Origin: Myxococcota bacterium
GTDB taxonomy: Bacteria > Myxococcota_A > UBA796 > JAFGLY01
Assembly (NCBI GenBank): GCA_024276675.1
Contig: JAJRWT010000034.1
Location: 1-49,581, forward strand
Direction: 5' to 3'
Length of the DNA: 49,581 nt
Shown here: positions 1 through 9,948 of the stretch, piece by piece
Layout: every line of letters starts with the position of its first letter
How positions within the stretch are numbered: the first letter of the stretch is position 1
Program-made: the position numbers and the translations under genes
Notes under the pieces: model-generated
Told to the model about the DNA's origin: nothing
Databases searched by the model: none
The model's input: the letters and a program-made list of their open reading frames with translations, nothing else

Positions 1-899
1 CCCAGGCTCCAGGCCGAAGGACTGCTCCTGTCATCCAGCAATTCCGACACACACCAGGGGGAAAGGGACAGGTCCACTGGCTCCGCCGATGCAGGGGCGT
101 CCATTCCACCTGGCGCCACCACGCGGAATGTCACCGCGGGAAGCACTTTCGAGCTGGAGGTTGCGGTGCTTTGGTCTTCCAGCGTCACCAGCCAGGGGCC
201 CAATTCACCTTGCCCCACGGCCACCGCCCGCAGGTCTATGCTCAACTTGCGCACCGGCGTGAGCACACCTGATTCCCCTTCCTCCACCACGCGCACAGGC
301 ACGAAACATCGCGGAGACTCCCCGGTATAGGAGACTTTCAGGATCCCCTCACCCTGCACGACGATGCTCAGGGGAAAGGTGTCGCCCAGCAGAACGTCGG
401 TTCTCGGAGCCTCCATGACGGCGGCCACGGGAGAGATGCCCAGCAGTCGATCCATGACGGGGCCGGCCAGTGATTGTAGTTGGGGATCTTCACGAGCCCT
501 GTCGGCAAGTTCCGGTCGCAGGGTGAGAGCCCTGGAAAGCTCCGCAAGCGCATCGTTCTCTCGGCCAAGACGAGCCAGGTAGCAGGCCAGGTTGTAGCGT
601 ATGCTGGGGTCGGTCGGTTGGGGATGCTCCCTGGACAACAGGGCCCCCAGGACGGCCACGGCTCCCTCCGTGTCACCGGCACGGTCAAGGGCCAGGGCCT
701 GCCAGGCAGGCAGTGCCCTGGAACCGGGGTCCAGCCCTCCGGCATCCCCAAATGCCCGGGCAGCATCCTGGAAACGGCCATCTTCCAGCAGTTCCCTCCC
801 GTGCTGGTAGAGCTTCAGCGCTCGCTGGGTGTCGTCAAATGGACTCTGGCAGGACGACGACAGAAGAGTCAGAAACAGGCCCAGAGCAGCGATCCTCAC
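1..899 (-). CDS. TPR-containing lipoprotein, 3' end outside window
   Basis: The frame opens at a GTG whose last two bases lie in the stop of the upstream phosphatase gene (GTGA overlap). It stays open to base 1, so about 299 residues are visible and the C-terminus is missing. The N-terminus MRIAALGLFLTLLSSSC is a lipoprotein signal with the acylated Cys at 17. Two TPR-like helical stretches follow, near residues 24-60 and 90-125 (for example YNLACYLARLGRENDALAEL). After about residue 150 the protein becomes beta-rich, with PLSIVVQGEG-type strands. It is last in a nadD-HAD-lipoprotein run. It is probably an envelope-anchored scaffold; no enzymatic motif is seen and the function is unknown. Confidence 0.8.
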   Translation of the reverse strand, partial: MRIAALGLFLTLLSSSCQSPFDDTQRALKLYQHGRELLEDGRFQDAARAFGDAGGLDPGSRALPAWQALALDRAGDTEGAVAVLGALLSREHPQPTDPSIRYNLACYLARLGRENDALAELSRALTLRPELADRAREDPQLQSLAGPVMDRLLGISPVAAVMEAPRTDVLLGDTFPLSIVVQGEGILKVSYTGESPRCFVPVRVVEEGESGVLTPVRKLSIDLRAVAVGQGELGPWLVTLEDQSTATSSSKVLPAVTFRVVAPGGMDAPASAEPVDLSLSPWCVSELLDDRSSPSAWSL

Positions 900-1573
900 A
901 GCGCAAGAACCTGTTCCAGGCCCTCGTCCAGATTGTCCAGCAGAAGGTCGGGCTCTGCTGCCGACAGTTCCTCGCGGCTGCTCCACCCGGTGCAGACGGC
1001 CACGGCCATGGCACCACCGGCTCGGGCGGCGCCCACGTCGTCGGGGGTGTCGCCGATGACCACCACGCGATCAGTTGCAAGCCCCAGACGCCTGGCCCGC
1101 CGTAGGGCGATGGGCACCAGCAGGTCGCGTTGGTCGGCGTCGTCGCCAAAAGCACCGAAGCGGAAGCGTTCCCAGATGCCGAAGGCCCGCAGCTTCTGGT
1201 AGGCGCCATCCTTCCAGTTGCCAGTTACCAGGCCCAGGTTCCCCTGCCGCTCCAGTATGGGCAACACCCGCGGTATGCCAGGACAGAAGCGATGGTTGGC
1301 GTTGGCGGATGGCTCCAGGGTTTCTCGAAGGCGTTGCAGGTACAAGGAGCGGAAGGCGCGCATCGCCGCGTTGCGGGGAGGTATTCCTGCGAGGTCGAAC
1401 GCGGAGAGGACGATGCGGGAGTCCAGAGAACCACGAAAATCGATGTGGTCAAAGGCGTCGGGCACCTGGAAGAGCCGTTGGAAGGCGAAAGCCATGGCGC
1501 GCCGCCCCACTCCGTCGCAGTGAACCAATGTGCCGTCGATGTCGAACAAGTAGAGCACCGGGGTCGCTTTCAT
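896..1573 (-). CDS. HAD-superfamily phosphatase, phosphoglycolate-phosphatase-like
   Basis: This 225-residue protein is a cytosolic haloacid-dehalogenase-type hydrolase. Motif I is DIDGT with nucleophile Asp11 and acid/base Asp13. Motif II is the Thr in LVTGN (about 115-119). A Lys lies at 121-127, and motif III is GDTPDD at 174-179. A helical cap domain occupies about residues 20-95, as in the Gph/PpaX/YjjG branch, and the length is normal. The substrate cannot be told from sequence; a phosphoglycolate or nucleotide phosphomonoester is typical. It sits 35 bp after nadD and overlaps the next gene by 4 bp, so it is probably co-transcribed with both. Housekeeping metabolite repair is possible. 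Confidence 0.85.
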   Translation of the reverse strand: MKATPVLYLFDIDGTLVHCDGVGRRAMAFAFQRLFQVPDAFDHIDFRGSLDSRIVLSAFDLAGIPPRNAAMRAFRSLYLQRLRETLEPSANANHRFCPGIPRVLPILERQGNLGLVTGNWKDGAYQKLRAFGIWERFRFGAFGDDADQRDLLVPIALRRARRLGLATDRVVVIGDTPDDVGAARAGGAMAVAVCTGWSSREELSAAEPDLLLDNLDEGLEQVLAL

Positions 1574-1608
1574 GGGGGATGGGCTCCCATTCTACAAAGG
1601 GGGATGGG

Positions 1609-2145
1609 TCACGGCCCAGCGCTGGTCATGACTTTCAGGACCTTCGCCGTGACCAGGTGACTGACAGACTCGCCCGCCACCACGAGACGACGGATCTCGG
1701 TGCTGCTCACCGCAGGAAATGAAGGAGAACCATTCACCGGGGGAAAGCCGCTGCGACCTACGATAATGGGGCTATAACACGATTGGATGCGATCCCAGCC
1801 CTTCCACTCGCCCACCTGCTGGAGGACATCTGCTCCCACCACCAACCTGAATTCATGCTGGGGGTAGCCACGGGAGAGTTCATCCAGGGTATGAAGGGTG
1901 TAGCTGGGAGCGGGAAGCTCCCTTTCTATGGAAAGTACGCGAGCACGAGGCCCCAGGTCCGCCGCCAGCGCGCGGCACATGGCCAACCTTAGCCGGAACG
2001 GCGAGAGTGGCTTGCTGAAGGCGTGACTGAATGTCGGCACGAGCCACACCTGGCCCACCTGCTCCGTCCACAGCAGCCAGCTCGCCACCATGGCGTGCCC
2101 CACGTGCGGAGGATCGAAACTCCCCCCATAGACCGCTACCAGCAC
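1609..2145 (-). CDS. nadD: Nicotinate-nucleotide adenylyltransferase
   Basis: NadD adenylates nicotinate mononucleotide with ATP to give deamido-NAD in cytosolic NAD synthesis. The 178-residue protein opens with the nucleotidyltransferase signature GGSFDPPHVGH at 7-17 (HxGH family). It has SYTLHTLDEL at 81-90, GADVLQQVGEWKGWDRI at 104-120, and the C-terminal SSTEIR motif at 147-152, which together are diagnostic of NadD. The start is GTG, supported by an AGGAGG ribosome site four bases upstream. It is slightly shorter than E. coli NadD. In many genomes nadD lies near obg/proA/rsfS; here its downstream neighbours are instead a HAD phosphatase and a lipoprotein. Confidence 0.93.
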   Translation of the reverse strand: MLVAVYGGSFDPPHVGHAMVASWLLWTEQVGQVWLVPTFSHAFSKPLSPFRLRLAMCRALAADLGPRARVLSIERELPAPSYTLHTLDELSRGYPQHEFRLVVGADVLQQVGEWKGWDRIQSCYSPIIVGRSGFPPVNGSPSFPAVSSTEIRRLVVAGESVSHLVTAKVLKVMTSAGP

Positions 2146-2309
2146 AACTCCTCCTACGCAGGCGACCGATTCTCCAACACGGATTACGCGGGCAGTACTT
2201 CGCTTCCAGCGAGTTCCACAGATCCCCGCAGCCGTCCCGACGTCATGGGCCGGGGCAACGAGCCACGCCCACGACGGGAGCGGATCATGGGTCCAGGTCT
2301 GGAAACCGC

Positions 2310-3272
<963 letters not shown>

Positions 3273-3315
3273 CTTTCCTCCATAGGTCCGAAAAGTTCAT
3301 GTTTGATGACGATCT

Positions 3316-3324
3316 ATCATACCA
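3316..3324 (-). promoter_or_regulatory. Candidate extended -10 promoter of the Asp-stalk lipoprotein
   Basis: On the minus strand TGGTATGAT matches an extended -10 element (TGn-TATGAT) 44-50 bases upstream of the ATG at 3272. This is a suitable distance for a short leader. No good -35 is seen, which is tolerated with an extended -10. Prediction only. Confidence 0.4.
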
Positions 3325-3452
3325 TAGCTCAGTCCCGGTGTTTTCGGGTACCATGATCAATGGTCGTTCTGCTGCCGGAAAAGTGGACGCTGGTTTCGGT
3401 GGGTAACATCTGCGGTGCCCAGGCGAGGGAAACCGGCGCAATAGAAGCCCGG

Positions 3453-5447
3453 TCAACGCCCATGTGCCGGCTTGGGAGAGAGCGGTTTCCGGAACACGAA
3501 GAAGTCGTGTGTGGAAATGAGATCGTAGCTTTCGGTAAATTCAAAACCCAGGGCTTCCAGGTTTTCCTTTTTCACATCGTCCAGGAGCCGCATGCCCAGC
3601 AGCAAGCCTTTGCTCGGTGGTATCGACTTTTTCTCTTCGAGGAAGAAGTTCTGGCCGGAGGCAGACTCTTCCTCTTCTTGTCTTTTCTGTTTCTTCCCTT
3701 CTTGCTTCAACGATGCGTCGAAACTCAGGCCAACATCCGATGAGGGAAACCCGGGAATCACTTCCCGCAGGTCGAACATCCCCATCCCGTCCGACACGAG
3801 CGAAATGTCCACCGGCTCGATTCGCTTTTCGATGTTCACCAGCCGGCCTCCGGGCCTGGTGGCCCGGTAGATGCTCGCCACCATCGAGGCGTTGTTCTTG
3901 CTCAAGTACCTGAACCTCTGGAAGTGGGTGTCGCACATGAAGACCAGGTCCACCGATTCAGCGGGCAGAGCTATGTCATCGAAGCTGTTGACCACGTACT
4001 CGATGTTGTCGTAGGGGTTCAAGGTTGGGTCTTGCATCCTCATCTTCATGAGCGAGACGTATTCCGGCACCACGTCGATGGCGTACACGGTGCCACCGGG
4101 GCCAACTGCTTGCGCCAGGCGAAACGTGAAATAGCCCATGCCCGCTCCCACGTCGGCCACCACGTCACCTTCCTTCAAATCCAGGATATCGATTACCTGA
4201 TCTGGATGAAAAACGCGGTCCCTGGATTCGTCGATGGATCGTACTATGTTGTAATCCAGCCTTTGTTTGCTGATGTCGTCCCGGAGACCCGATTCGATCT
4301 TCTCCTGGAGCGAGATCTCTGCTTTTTCGTAGACTTTCTGCGGGTCGAATACGTCGTCGGACAATTCGACACCGGTGTTGAAGGAAGTCACCGTGGATGT
4401 CGCGAAGACTTCGCCGTTCTGGTACAGCTCCGTCTTGCGCGGCAAGGCATCACCCAGCCCAGGAATATCCACGAAATCAGACCATACCAGGGAGATGGGG
4501 ATGGGCCTCATGTGTTCCCAGCGGAATCCGTCGATCCTGGCTAGTCGAAGGGTTTCCTTGTCGATCCAGACTTCGCCGAAGGTATCGAACAGGTTGGCTT
4601 CCCTTCCCTCCACCGGATAGTCCCCATGGGAGACTGACGATAGATCGGCGGAGATGGAAACGGGAAAACGCCGAGGCGGTTGCTCCACGACCCATGCCCC
4701 GTCGATACGCGGAATGTTGCCATCGGTGGTGGGCAGGCTGTCCAGGCTCGGCCCATGCAGCGGGTTCCGGCGACCGGCAATCTCCAATTCCAGGATCTCA
4801 AGACCAGCTTCAGCGAGGCTGGCTTTGAAGGCATCGTATTGCGAAATATTATTGAACTGGTACACGTAGCGGCCATTCCTCTGAACCACCGGGAACCGGA
4901 GGTGGTAGCATTCACGCCCTTCCACCAGCTCGATGCCCACAATCCCGGTTCCGGCAGCCGCCAGAATCGGCCAGTCGAACCAGCGCTGGAACTTGGTTGT
5001 CTGTGGTTGCGAGAAATAGCCGAAACAGCCCCTTACCATCCAGGTGAGCGAGTTCTTCTTGTGGGTGGAGAGTACCAGGAGATTCGCCCGGTCGCCTCCA
5101 GAGAGCTGGATGAAGCCGTTGACGAAAAAGTCGGACTGGGGGAGGTCCCTGGACCAGGTTTCAATCTTGTTCCTGCCGCCTTTCCGGGTGATCTCGGTAC
5201 TGAAGAAGCTCTGTATCGGCAGGCCGATTTTTTCGCCCTGGAGCAACATCGGGGGGAGCGCCTTCTGTGTTTCCGCGCGGATTGAAATTCCGCCCGCGTT
5301 CTCCAGAAATCGCTCATGCCTTGCACGAGCCTGCTCCCGGAGTTCGTCCAGGCTGGGAATGAACGTTCCCGGTTCCGCGCAGCCAACCAGGCACGACGAG
5401 AGTAGAGTGATGAGAATCGGCGCTGCTGCCTTGCATAGTCTCTGCAT
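3453..5447 (-). CDS. Lipoprotein with LolA-like domain fused to a SAM methyltransferase
   Basis: From the ATG at 5447 (664 aa) the protein starts MQRLCKAAAPILITLLSSC and has a lipobox LVGC ending at Cys23. Residues of about 60-375 resemble outer-membrane lipoprotein-sorting (LolA/LppX-like) domains, with VWIDKETLRLARIDGF and a VTSFNTGVELSDDVFDPQ end. Residues of about 410-560 are a class I SAM methyltransferase: motif I VGAGMG at 433-438, an acidic Asp458 after the second strand, DLVFMCDTHF at 500-509 and RPGGRLVNIEK at about 531-541. A charged low-complexity insert lies at about 583-606. Export of a SAM-dependent domain is unexpected because SAM is cytosolic. An in-frame upstream start at 5501 would add 18 residues ahead of the signal. 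Confidence 0.8.
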   Translation of the reverse strand: MQRLCKAAAPILITLLSSCLVGCAEPGTFIPSLDELREQARARHERFLENAGGISIRAETQKALPPMLLQGEKIGLPIQSFFSTEITRKGGRNKIETWSRDLPQSDFFVNGFIQLSGGDRANLLVLSTHKKNSLTWMVRGCFGYFSQPQTTKFQRWFDWPILAAAGTGIVGIELVEGRECYHLRFPVVQRNGRYVYQFNNISQYDAFKASLAEAGLEILELEIAGRRNPLHGPSLDSLPTTDGNIPRIDGAWVVEQPPRRFPVSISADLSSVSHGDYPVEGREANLFDTFGEVWIDKETLRLARIDGFRWEHMRPIPISLVWSDFVDIPGLGDALPRKTELYQNGEVFATSTVTSFNTGVELSDDVFDPQKVYEKAEISLQEKIESGLRDDISKQRLDYNIVRSIDESRDRVFHPDQVIDILDLKEGDVVADVGAGMGYFTFRLAQAVGPGGTVYAIDVVPEYVSLMKMRMQDPTLNPYDNIEYVVNSFDDIALPAESVDLVFMCDTHFQRFRYLSKNNASMVASIYRATRPGGRLVNIEKRIEPVDISLVSDGMGMFDLREVIPGFPSSDVGLSFDASLKQEGKKQKRQEEEESASGQNFFLEEKKSIPPSKGLLLGMRLLDDVKKENLEALGFEFTESYDLISTHDFFVFRKPLSPKPAHGR

Positions 5448-6081
5448 CTTCTTCCTTGGGTTCGCCGTAGAATTTGATGATGCCCTGGGAAGGCCATACA
5501 TGCCATCTTGAATAGAACCCTGCGCCCTAAACGGCGATTAATGCCGGTTTTGGGCAATTCAAGGCGATGACGTCGACATTGTAGTACAGCATGGCGCGGA
5601 AAGTCGATCCGGCGGGGCCCTTTTTTTTTATTGGGTGGGAACTACCACCGCTCCAATGGACAGCGTGGCATCCGCCAACCGCAAACATGACCGTTCAGTT
5701 CGACCACCGACGTTGACGCTTCTCTCCATTCTCTCGAGAGTTCCCGCCCGAAAAATGGCTCCCAGGTCCGGAGTTTGTCGGCCTTTCCTCCCTGCGGGGA
5801 GTTCTCCACATGTTCCTCCGCTTGCCAAAGGTAACGGTGTGGAGTAGCAGAACCAGGCAGGCCCGTGGCTGGGCGCGGCTTACCGGAGGTACGCAGATGA
5901 GTTCACGGATCACCGTGAGATGTGGACGGCGTCACGCCGCAGGCGGCCTTATCCGGGCGCCACGTCATCCAGATGATCTGCCGCGAAGAGCCCCGACCAT
6001 TCGTGGCGTCACTGCAATCGCCCAGATGATCCCGCAAGGCCGACCTTTCCACGAGGCAGCCCCTCCGCCACGGAGTCTCGC
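5448..6081. other. Non-coding gap with a hairpin and a T-tract
   Basis: No convincing gene is seen in this 634-bp gap between divergent genes. A dyad at 5524-5555 (GCCCTAAACGGC paired with GCCGGTTTTGGGC) could fold in the leader of the lipoprotein-methyltransferase gene. A run of T follows GGGGCCC near 5618-5630 on the plus strand. The short open frames here have no coding character. Promoters for both flanking genes presumably lie here but none stands out. Confidence 0.5.
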
Positions 6082-6939
6082 TTGAAGGAAGATCTACCAA
6101 TAGGGATATTCGATTCGGGAATAGGCGGGCTCACCGTGCTGCGGGCCATCCGTCGCCACCTGCCCCGCGAGTCTCTGCTCTACCTGGGAGACACCGCCCG
6201 GGTACCCTACGGCACGCGTTCCCGCGACACCGTGATACGCTACAGCCTCGGGGTAGCCTCCCAACTGGTGGAGCACGGAATCAAGATGCTCGTCGTCGCG
6301 TGCAACACCGCTTCCACGCACGCACTGGAGGCCTTGCGTAGAGCAGCATCTCCCCTGGGTATACCGGTACTTGGAGTGATCGAGCCCGGAGTGGACAGAG
6401 CCATCCAGGCTACCCGCAACGGCCACGTGGCGGTCATAGGAACAGAAGGTACGATCAGGGGCGCACGCTACCAGCGCCTGCTGATGGAACGTCGTCCCGG
6501 GATCCGCGTCAGCGCCGTGGCCTGCCCCCTGTTCGTGGCGCTTGCCGAAGAGGGCTGGCTGGAGGGCACCGTCCCGGACCTGGTGGCCAACCGCTACCTC
6601 CAGCCGCTGCGCGATGGGCCTGACACCGTAATACTGGGTTGCACCCACTACCCGCTTCTGAAAGGCGCCATCAGCAGGGCCCTGCCAGGGGTGGAGTTGG
6701 TGGATTCGGCCGATGCCATGGCGGTGGTGGTGGAGAGGGAGTTGAGTCACCTGGAGCTAGCTCGGCCTTCGCCAGATCCCCCGAAAACCAGCTACCTAGT
6801 CACCGACAGCCCGCGTCGCTTCGAGACCGTCGGATCGCGCTTCCTGGACCAACTGCCATCACCGGTGGAGTTGGTGGACGTCACCCCAATGGCCAGTTCA
6901 CAAGGTAGCGCCATCATTTTCCAACGGAACGGCCCGTGA
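6082..6939 (+). CDS. murI: Glutamate racemase
   Basis: MurI interconverts L- and D-glutamate, supplying D-Glu for peptidoglycan. The 285-residue cytosolic protein has the substrate-binding DSG at 11-13, PYGTRS at 42-47, and both catalytic cysteines: Cys74 in VVACNTAS and Cys187 in ILGCTHYPLL. Length is normal for the family. The start is TTG, the only one consistent with the conserved N-terminus PIGIFDSGIGG. The stop overlaps the ftsE GTG start by 4 bp (GTGA). It therefore heads a cell-wall and division operon, murI-ftsE-ftsX-envC. Confidence 0.95.
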   Translation: MKEDLPIGIFDSGIGGLTVLRAIRRHLPRESLLYLGDTARVPYGTRSRDTVIRYSLGVASQLVEHGIKMLVVACNTASTHALEALRRAASPLGIPVLGVIEPGVDRAIQATRNGHVAVIGTEGTIRGARYQRLLMERRPGIRVSAVACPLFVALAEEGWLEGTVPDLVANRYLQPLRDGPDTVILGCTHYPLLKGAISRALPGVELVDSADAMAVVVERELSHLELARPSPDPPKTSYLVTDSPRRFETVGSRFLDQLPSPVELVDVTPMASSQGSAIIFQRNGP

Positions 6940-7604
6940 TCCGTATCTACGACATCAGCAAGAGTTTCGGCGACACGGTAGCATTGCAGAACATCGACCT
7001 GCACGTACCGAAGGGTGAGTTCTGCTACATCACCGGGCCCAGCGGTGCCGGCAAATCCACCCTCCTGAAGCTCCTCTACCTGGCCGAGACCCCCACCAAA
7101 GGGCGTGTCCTGGTGGGCGGAATCGACATCTCCAGGCTGGCGCCATCTCGGCAGCCCTTTCTCCGGCGCAATATCGGTGTCGTCTTTCAGGACTTCAAGC
7201 TGATTCCCACCCGCTCCGTGTTCGAAAACGTGGCCCTGGCCCTGGAAGTGCTTGGCTTTCCCCATAGAGTGATCAGGCGCCGCGTCACGGCGGTACTGAG
7301 TACCGTGGGGTTGAGGGGGCGAGGCGACATGCTTCCACCCAGGCTGTCGGGCGGCGAGCAGCAGCGCGTGGCCGTGGCCAGGGCCATCGTCAACGATCCG
7401 GCCATACTCCTGGCCGACGAACCCACCGGGAACCTGGATGGCGCCATGGCCATCGAGGTCATAGAGATCATGCAGGCGGTGAACCTGCGGGGGACCACCG
7501 TGTTGGTGGCCACCCACGACATGGCGCTCATGGAACGTTTTCCCTACAGGCAGATCCGACTGGAACATGGCCGCCTCGTATCGGAGGTCAAGTGCCGCAT
7601 CTGA
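6936..7604 (+). CDS. ftsE: Cell-division ABC transporter ATPase FtsE
   Basis: FtsE is the cytosolic ATPase of the FtsEX complex, which transmits a mechanical signal to periplasmic wall-hydrolase activators at the septum. The 222 residues carry Walker A GPSGAGKST at 34-42, a Q-loop Gln85, the signature LSGGEQ at 137-142, Walker B ILLADE at 157-162 and the switch His194. FtsE-typical features are the short length and the start MIRIYDISKSFG. The GTG start overlaps the murI stop, and the 3' end overlaps ftsX by 13 bp, so the proteins are likely made in a fixed ratio. Confidence 0.94.
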   Translation: MIRIYDISKSFGDTVALQNIDLHVPKGEFCYITGPSGAGKSTLLKLLYLAETPTKGRVLVGGIDISRLAPSRQPFLRRNIGVVFQDFKLIPTRSVFENVALALEVLGFPHRVIRRRVTAVLSTVGLRGRGDMLPPRLSGGEQQRVAVARAIVNDPAILLADEPTGNLDGAMAIEVIEIMQAVNLRGTTVLVATHDMALMERFPYRQIRLEHGRLVSEVKCRI

Positions 7605-8491
7605 TCTGGTACATCCTCCGCCGAAGCGCCAGGAGCCTGTGGGAAAACCTCTACCTGAACGTAGCTTCCACCGTGGTCATCGGCCTGGCCATCCTGCTGG
7701 TGGCCATATTCGCCACGTTCATGTACAACCTGAACTCCATCGTCCAGGACTGGCAGCAGGATGTTCACATCTCCGCCTACTTCCGTCCAGACATCCCCGT
7801 GGAACGTCGCTTCGAGATCAAGGACTCCATAGCCTCCATGGACCAGGTGTCCAAGGTCCGATACGTCTCCGAAGAAGACGCCCAGGCCTACCTGGAAGAA
7901 CATGTCCCCGAAGTAGCACCGGTGTTGGACGAACTTGGCGCGGGAGTACTACCCTCCTCGCTGGAAATCACCCTCGTCGATGCGTATATTCAGAGCGGAG
8001 AACTGCAAGAGATCGCCCAGCGCATCACGCGCCCCGAGTTCCAGGATCTGGACTACGGGCAGCAATGGGTCGAACGTTTCAACTCCTTCCTGTCCCTGCT
8101 GAAGCTCCTTGGCATTCTGCTGGGCTCGATCCTGCTGTTCTCGACGCTCTTCCTGGTGGGAAACACCATCAACCTGGTTGTGCTGAACCGCCGTACGGAG
8201 TTGGAAACCATGCGCCTGGTGGGGGCCACAAACACTTTCATCACGGCGCCATTCCTGGTGGAAGGCCTCGTGCAGGGCATCGTGGGAGCAGGGTTGGCCA
8301 TTGGGGCGTTGCTGGTCATCCACAAGTCCCTGGTGCTCCGACTGCAAGACGCACTGCGGCTCACCACCGCCCAGGACCCCCTCCAAATGCTGCCACCGGG
8401 CCCCATCCTGCTCTTCGTACTCATGGGCGCCATGTTGGGGATGCTGGGCGCCGCCCTGGCGGTGCGCAAGTTCCTGGGGAACGCGCCGTGA
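7592..8491 (+). CDS. ftsX: Cell-division membrane protein FtsX
   Basis: FtsX is the membrane subunit paired with FtsE. The 299-residue protein has the expected four-helix topology. TM1 is at about 20-47, then a periplasmic extracellular-loop domain at about 50-165 that would contact an EnvC-type activator. TM2 to TM4 lie near 168-195, 223-247 and 271-296, with the conserved RRTELETMRLVGAT cytosolic segment between TM2 and TM3. The GTG start lies inside the end of ftsE. The stop overlaps the next GTG (GTGA), coupling it to the predicted activator. Confidence 0.94.
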   Translation: MPHLIWYILRRSARSLWENLYLNVASTVVIGLAILLVAIFATFMYNLNSIVQDWQQDVHISAYFRPDIPVERRFEIKDSIASMDQVSKVRYVSEEDAQAYLEEHVPEVAPVLDELGAGVLPSSLEITLVDAYIQSGELQEIAQRITRPEFQDLDYGQQWVERFNSFLSLLKLLGILLGSILLFSTLFLVGNTINLVVLNRRTELETMRLVGATNTFITAPFLVEGLVQGIVGAGLAIGALLVIHKSLVLRLQDALRLTTAQDPLQMLPPGPILLFVLMGAMLGMLGAALAVRKFLGNAP

Positions 8492-9654
8492 ACATCGAGC
8501 CAGCCAGGCCAGCCCCGTCGCGAGCCTTTCAGCGAATCGCCAGCAAGGCTCTCCTGCTGCTGGCCGTCTCACTGCTGTCCGTACCTGGCCTCGCGCAGGA
8601 GGACCCCCGCCTCTCCTTGGCCCAGGCCAACAAACAGGAACAAGATATCCTTGGCGAAATCGAGAGAATGGACCGCCAACTTCAGGCCTTGACCGATGAA
8701 ATCACAGCTTTGCAGGCACAGATGGACCAGGTTGAAGCCCGCCGCATACAGGCTGAAGACGAGCTTTCCGCCACCCAGGTCCAACTGGACATGGAATCCC
8801 GACAGGTTTCCAGACGCTGTGCCGCGCTCTATGTCCTGGTGCGCCGGGGCCTGGCCAGGGTGCTGTTCGGAGCCGAGTCATACTCCGACCTACGCCGCCG
8901 CATGCGATACCTCGTCGCCATCCTGGAGCAGGATCGGACACGCCTGACCCACTTTACCGAGCTTGTGGAGCGGCGGGCAAGTGCCCTGCAAAGCATCGAC
9001 ACGGACCGAGCCACGGTGGGACTACTGCAAGCGGATCTCCGCCTCAAGGAATCCGAGCTGCGAGACGGTCGGGCCAGGAAACTGGCGTTGCTGGACCAGA
9101 TCCGCAACCAGAAAGACCTGGCCATGAGGGCCATGGCCCAGCAGGCACGGGCCGGTATGCAGATGGCCCGCACCACGCAGAGTTCCTCGCAGCAGGCCAT
9201 GGCCAGCGATCGTGCCATGTTATCATCCGAGTTCAGGGCGGCCTACGGGCAGCTCCCCTGGCCTGTTTCGGGCAACATCATCAAGGGCTTCGGTTCCTAC
9301 AAAGACCCGGCAACGGGTCAGAAGCTCCGCAACCACGGGCTGGATCTCGAGGCACCCTACGGTACACCCTTCCGCGCCGTCTTCGACGGTGTCGTCGTGA
9401 AAGCAGGTTATATCCCCGGATACGGCCAATGCATCGTGCTCGGGCACGGTGCCTACTCCACCGTCTACGCCCACGCCAACGGACTTCGTGTGTCCATGGG
9501 GCAGGCGGTGCACGGCGGAGACATTCTGGGATTCGTGGGCAACTCGGGCCTGGTGGACACCTCGGCATACCAGCTCCACTTCGAAATCCGCTACAACGCC
9601 ACACCTCAGAACCCGCTGGACTGGTTGTCCCACCGCAGCGCCTCGCGGCCTTGA
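8488..9654 (+). CDS. envC: EnvC-like amidase activator with degenerate LytM/M23 domain
   Basis: The 388-residue exported protein has a signal peptide ending near Ala36 (SVPGLA), a long coiled coil at about 42-240, and a C-terminal LytM/M23 domain from about 256. In catalytic LytM the zinc and catalytic residues are HxxxD, a middle His, and HxH. Here the first His is Asn282 (NHGLD, Asp286 kept), the middle His is kept (His329), and the first His of HxH is Gln362 (QLHFE, His364 kept). Loss of two key residues fits an activator of amidases, as for E. coli EnvC, rather than a hydrolase. Its place directly after ftsEX supports this role. The GTG at 8488 overlaps the ftsX stop. Confidence 0.88.
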   Translation: MNIEPARPAPSRAFQRIASKALLLLAVSLLSVPGLAQEDPRLSLAQANKQEQDILGEIERMDRQLQALTDEITALQAQMDQVEARRIQAEDELSATQVQLDMESRQVSRRCAALYVLVRRGLARVLFGAESYSDLRRRMRYLVAILEQDRTRLTHFTELVERRASALQSIDTDRATVGLLQADLRLKESELRDGRARKLALLDQIRNQKDLAMRAMAQQARAGMQMARTTQSSSQQAMASDRAMLSSEFRAAYGQLPWPVSGNIIKGFGSYKDPATGQKLRNHGLDLEAPYGTPFRAVFDGVVVKAGYIPGYGQCIVLGHGAYSTVYAHANGLRVSMGQAVHGGDILGFVGNSGLVDTSAYQLHFEIRYNATPQNPLDWLSHRSASRP

Positions 9655-9948
9655 TCCGGAGCCTCGCCTTTGTTCAACCCCGCGACCAACGGGAGAGATC
9701 TCAGCCCCCGCCTCCCATATCCCGATGAACGATTACGAGAACGAGCCCACTCCAATGGCCAATCGGCATTTTTGGATGTATTAGGGGCACACACGGAGGC
9801 CGCTCCTTGCAACAGGGCCAAGCTGCCCACTACGGAAGCTCGTCACCCACACATCAAGCAGGTTCTGCGGTCCTGGCGCCTTGCCTGGCAGGCTCCCCCA
9901 GGGCAGCATTGTTCGAAAAACAGGACATTCACAGATTCGGATTCTCCC

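Noticed and set aside
7567..8487. Extension of the EnvC-like protein upstream of 8488
   Set aside because: It lies wholly inside ftsX in another frame; the GTG at 8488 gives a proper signal peptide.
9670..9948. N-terminal extension of the radical SAM protein
   Set aside because: The added 93 residues look random, and conserved sequence begins after the ATG at 9949.
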